Below, in pieces: positions 61,501 through 64,000 of a DNA stretch of 64,000 nucleotides. The DNA is from Meandrina meandrites (taxonomy: Eukaryota > Cnidaria > Anthozoa > Scleractinia > Meandrinidae): NCBI GenBank assembly GCA_963693305.1, contig OY855914.1:7645001-7709000 (forward strand). The letters are read 5' to 3'. A program made the translations under genes and the position numbers. The first letter of the stretch is position 1. The number at the start of each line of letters is the position of its first letter. A model generated the notes under the pieces. That model saw only the letters and a program-made list of their open reading frames with translations, searched no databases and had not been told where the DNA came from.

Positions 61501-64000
61501 GCGGAACAATCAAACACCACTCTGATTTTGTTTTTCTTCGGATGATAGACGCCGTGGTGAGGTATGTACCACTTAGCTCCTTCTTGCGCGAGCGATGACA
61601 CTTCTTCGGCATCTCCTCTGTTTAGTACTTCGTTCATGAACTTTATGTAATCTTCTTTGTACTTAGGGTCTTTCGAGAATCTTCGCTTAAGACATTCAAG
61701 ACGAGTTAAAGCCATTGATCGATTGTTTGGTAATAGAGGTCGATCCTTAAATGGCAGGGGCATTTGATAATGTCCGTTTTCGGTCCTTTCGATTCCTTCC
61801 TCCATGGTTTTGAGAAACTGTAAATCTTCTTGGGATGTCTTGTTATCCTCTTTGGTTTCCTTAAAGTCTGACTCAAGGATTCTTACGATGTCGTTCATTT
61901 GTATGACAGGGAGCTCCTTTACAGCAACCTTGTGGCAAAAGGACGTTTCACCCTCTACATTACCGCCGCCTACGATACTCCATCCGAGATCTGTTTTAAT
62001 ACCATAAGGCTCATTACTCTTGCCGGCAACAACTTCTCTTGGGGTCAACGCTTGAGAGCAGTCGTATCCGATGAGCAATCCAACATTGCAGTCTAATAGG
62101 TCGTGCATTTTGTCTTCAATCGCTTGCAAGTGATCCCAGTTCTTAGCAGTGGTTTTAGTCGGTATGTGATCTTCATCGGCGGGGATCGACGTACTTGTGT
62201 AAGCGACTGGTATCGAAATCTTGAGGTTGGAATCGTATCCTCTTACTTGAACACTTGTGACTCTTTGGCTGTCGACGAGTGACTCTTGGCTAGTGATAGT
62301 ACTTAGTCGAAGCTTCGTTGGTTGCGTTTCTGCGCCAAGCTGGTCGCAAATGTCTTTCAAGATAAACGTTGCGTCGCTTTGAGTGTCCAATATTGCGTAA
62401 ACCGGTACTTCCTTTTCGGGCTTTGAGGATGATGACAACCACACAGGAACAATCATCGAGGTGCTAACACTTGAGGCTCCTTGTGATGCACAAGAGGTAG
62501 ACTTGGGAACACTTGCGGGTTTATCTTCTTCACTTCTGTCTTCTTTCTTCTTTGAATCTTTCCTTTCATCATGAAGACAAGTGGGGTGCTTCTTGTTACA
62601 TGTAGAACAAGCCAGCCTTTTTCTACAATCGATGGACATGTGACCTGTCTTTAAACATCCGAAACAGAGCCTGTTTTCCTTAACGAAATTCATTCTGTTC
62701 TCGAGTGTTTCAGTCTTAAACCTTAAGCAGGCATCCAACTGATGATTCGTCTTCTTGCAGAATGCGCACTGGGGTTGCTGTTTTGGAATTTCCTTCAGCT
62801 GTTTGGAACTCTCTTCTGTAGTCTTGGCAGAGTGAACAGTCTTGCTTCTTTCATCTTTAGGCTTTTGTGCTCGATTTGTGTTGTCCGATGTCGTTTCTGC
62901 CTCTTTCACTGCGTAGCAAGAAGAGATAGGGTTGCATGCGAAATCTGCTTCAGTGTTGATGAAAGTCGCGAAGGCCTTAAAATCTGGGTACTTCTTTTCT
63001 TCTTTCATTTGTCTTGTGACTTCTCTGTTCCACCGTGAAACAAGCCAGTCTGGTAACTTGGTGAGTAGCTTCTGGTTCTCCATGTAGTCATTCAAGATCT
63101 TGAGATCTTCAATTGTTTGCATTGCAGTTTCCACACTTGTTATGAAGTCGGCAAATCTCCTGAGACCATGGCGATCTTTAACACCGATCCTTGGCCATCC
63201 ATGTAGCTGGTCTCTGTATGCCTTAGCAACTATGAAAGGGTGACCAAACCTCTCGTCAAGTATATTCCACGCTCGTTCGTAGGCTTCTGATGAATTTTGT
63301 AGAAAGAGTCCGCTGATGGCTTCTTTAGCAGATCCACTTACATATCTTTTTAAGTAGTACATTTTGTCGCTTGGCGGTAAGTTCTTTCGGTGTATGATAG
63401 CCTGGAAAGACGACTTCCAGTCTGGGTACTGGATAGGCTTGCCACTAAAGATGGTCGGTTCGGGTGCTGGGAGGCGACTCATGTTAAATGATTCGGTTAT
63501 CGCGGTGATAATCTTGCCAGTTGGATCTGAATTTGATGATTCTTGCGGCTGAACGTGAAAAGACTGATCGACATTCTGATGCTGTTGAGGAGGCTGCGTC
63601 GTTGAATTTGTAATGTTTACGCCTGTTGTTGAATGGTTAGGTTCTTGTGGAGGAAGTAGGGATCCTGAAGCTGTTTCAATTTGTGTCTGAATTGGAGAAA
63701 TGCGCAAGAGATCGTCTTCGACGGGATCTATGTCGTCTTCAAGCTCTTCGACTTCTTGGTACGCCTTTAGCCTTGCTCTTGCTATTTCCATTTGCTTCTT
63801 TACTTCGCTCTGTTCCAACTCCAGTTTTCTTCGCGCCAGTTCTGATTCGATCCTTGTTGTTTCGGCTCTGAGTTGCGCTTCCATTTTAGCGATATCCTCC
63901 TTATGTTTTGCCTGTTCTTGTAGGGCGTTAAATTCGGCTTCCTTTGCGGCAAGTTCTGCGGCAGCATCAGCTTTCTTTAAGTCGATGAGGGAAGATGCCC
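58554..64000 (-). CDS. BEL/Pao gag-pol polyprotein, second tandem copy (runs off the window)
   Basis: It is the same polyprotein as 51191-57250, displaced by exactly 7363 bp, with the stop at 58554; the N-terminal gag part is beyond the window edge. I noticed only three base differences over about 5.4 kb: 60554 against 53191 (Gly for Arg), 58928 against 51565 (Pro for Ser) and one silent change near 63263. All catalytic motifs are retained (YVDDG near 61150, DDE integrase 59140-59470). Confidence 0.95.
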   Translation of the reverse strand, partial: ASSLIDLKKADAAAELAAKEAEFNALQEQAKHKEDIAKMEAQLRAETTRIESELARRKLELEQSEVKKQMEIARARLKAYQEVEELEDDIDPVEDDLLRISPIQTQIETASGSLLPPQEPNHSTTGVNITNSTTQPPQQHQNVDQSFHVQPQESSNSDPTGKIITAITESFNMSRLPAPEPTIFSGKPIQYPDWKSSFQAIIHRKNLPPSDKMYYLKRYVSGSAKEAISGLFLQNSSEAYERAWNILDERFGHPFIVAKAYRDQLHGWPRIGVKDRHGLRRFADFITSVETAMQTIEDLKILNDYMENQKLLTKLPDWLVSRWNREVTRQMKEEKKYPDFKAFATFINTEADFACNPISSCYAVKEAETTSDNTNRAQKPKDERSKTVHSAKTTEESSKQLKEIPKQQPQCAFCKKTNHQLDACLRFKTETLENRMNFVKENRLCFGCLKTGHMSIDCRKRLACSTCNKKHPTCLHDERKDSKKKEDRSEEDKPASVPKSTSCASQGASSVSTSMIVPVWLSSSSKPEKEVPVYAILDTQSDATFILKDICDQLGAETQPTKLRLSTITSQESLVDSQRVTSVQVRGYDSNLKISIPVAYTSTSIPADEDHIPTKTTAKNWDHLQAIEDKMHDLLDCNVGLLIGYDCSQALTPREVVAGKSNEPYGIKTDLGWSIVGGGNVEGETSFCHKVAVKELPVIQMNDIVRILESDFKETKEDNKTSQEDLQFLKTMEEGIERTENGHYQMPLPFKDRPLLPNNRSMALTRLECLKRRFSKDPKYKEDYIKFMNEVLNRGDAEEVSSLAQEGAKWYIPHHGVYHPKKNKIRVVFDCSARFKGTSLNNHLLSGPDLTNSLTGVLCRFRRYPYAITCDVEKMFHQFMVCPNDRDYLRFLWWPNGDSKQEPKEYRMKVHLFGATSSPGCASYGFKHMASQEREAHPPAAQFITHDFYVDDGLSSVKSAEQAKDLIQGAREICKQGGLRLHKFISNDREVLESVPKSERAVDAILDLPSEQVPIERVLGVQWSVGLDCFGFSIVLKDQPLTRRGVLATVASVYDPLGFLAPLILRAKKILQEVCKRGVSWDEPLPEEVQPRWERWKLDLLRLKELQIPRCFEPKTMSHGKTYELHNFADASTFGYGQCSYLRVKDEDGNVNVSLVMGKSRVAPSKITTIPRLELTAAVVSAKVGTMLQDELNYANLKQHFWTDSKVVLGYINNDAKRFHTFVANRVQIIRSNTDTKEWRYIDTKNNPADHASRGLNAEDLMKSNWFSGPAFLWEKDIPFNEQEEIPDIQIGDPETKATVRTTTVKESFSLIECVSRFSSWTKAVGVVSYLQRTFKKNKPRTVATTVTERKEAEVLIFKELQRTAFKNEVLSLSKKEQNAKLPRQSSLLKLDPFIDEQGLIRVGGRLENSTLPFDVKHPIILPKHSEITELIIGHFHKRVKHQGKGMTMNEIRSHGLWILGLNGAVASHIYKCVPCRRQRRPTEGQKMANLPEDRVESTPPFTYCGMDCFGPFTIKEGRKELKRYAVIFTCMSSRAVHIEQLDDMTTDAFINALRCFTAIRGPVQQLRSDQGSNFVGARNELSIAMNELDNERIQSYLTKNRCEFVMNVPYSSHWGGVWERQIRTTRSILNTVLNDYKGRLDTSSLRTFFYEVMAIINSRPLTCQCLNDPKSLEPLTPNHLLTMKNKTLLPPPGNFVKEDIYARKRWRRVQFLAEHFWSRWRKEYLINLNSRQKWFTPKRNLKIGDIVIVQEEVPRNEWPLGRIMETSTDQQGLVRAVKIKLGFRNSQKKESDARKQVIERPVQKVVLLMEGVS

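Noticed and set aside
1..64000. tRNA, rRNA or snRNA genes
   Set aside because: No cloverleaf with A/B boxes or conserved rRNA block was recognised by eye; a covariance-model search was not possible here.

Overview
The window is nuclear DNA from an animal, most likely an anthozoan cnidarian such as a stony coral. That is inference: it rests on AT-rich DNA, spliced genes with GT/AG introns, a Roc-COR (Roco) receptor-type gene of the kind expanded in marine invertebrates, BEL/Pao, L1/Tx1-like and CR1-like retroelements, a Polinton-type integrase relic and very many short non-autonomous DNA transposons. Nothing prokaryotic is present (no operons, CRISPR, or tRNA/rRNA genes seen).

The main gene runs on the minus strand from 43649 down to 21434. 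Nine exons join in one continuous frame (phases checked at every junction) and encode at least 1424 residues: Roc GTPase (43649-43219, 40789-40039), COR (36545-36446, 34793-34544, 32712-31912), a complete GT-B glycosyltransferase family 4 domain in one exon (31584-30351), a linker exon (27315-27250) and an OTU-type cysteine protease fold (26450-26194, 21820-21434). The 5' end is missing. A second minus-strand gene is represented by one leucine-rich-repeat exon (9832-9190). Its 3' phase fits the Roc exon, and its downstream intron is homologous to the intron preceding the Roc exon, so two tandem LRR-Roco paralogues are likely: one runs off the left edge, the other has its LRR exon beyond the right edge.

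Right end (50343-64000): two almost identical BEL/Pao retrotransposons in tandem, offset by exactly 7363 bp and sharing one LTR, inserted in the intron where the LRR exon of the main gene would be expected. A degenerate L1/Tx1-like LINE (44541-49521), itself carrying a 1-kb foldback element, sits in the same intron.

Left end (1-8200) and 11-20 kb: transposon-rich DNA with no surviving gene. It holds palindrome-ended elements in head-to-tail tandem, TTAA-, TA-, TTA-, 8-bp- and 9-11-bp-TSD elements, a CR1-like LINE broken at its catalytic YADD codons by a 195-bp MITE, and a frameshifted Polinton-type integrase fragment. The intron between the two OTU exons holds a 91-bp satellite of about 20 units.
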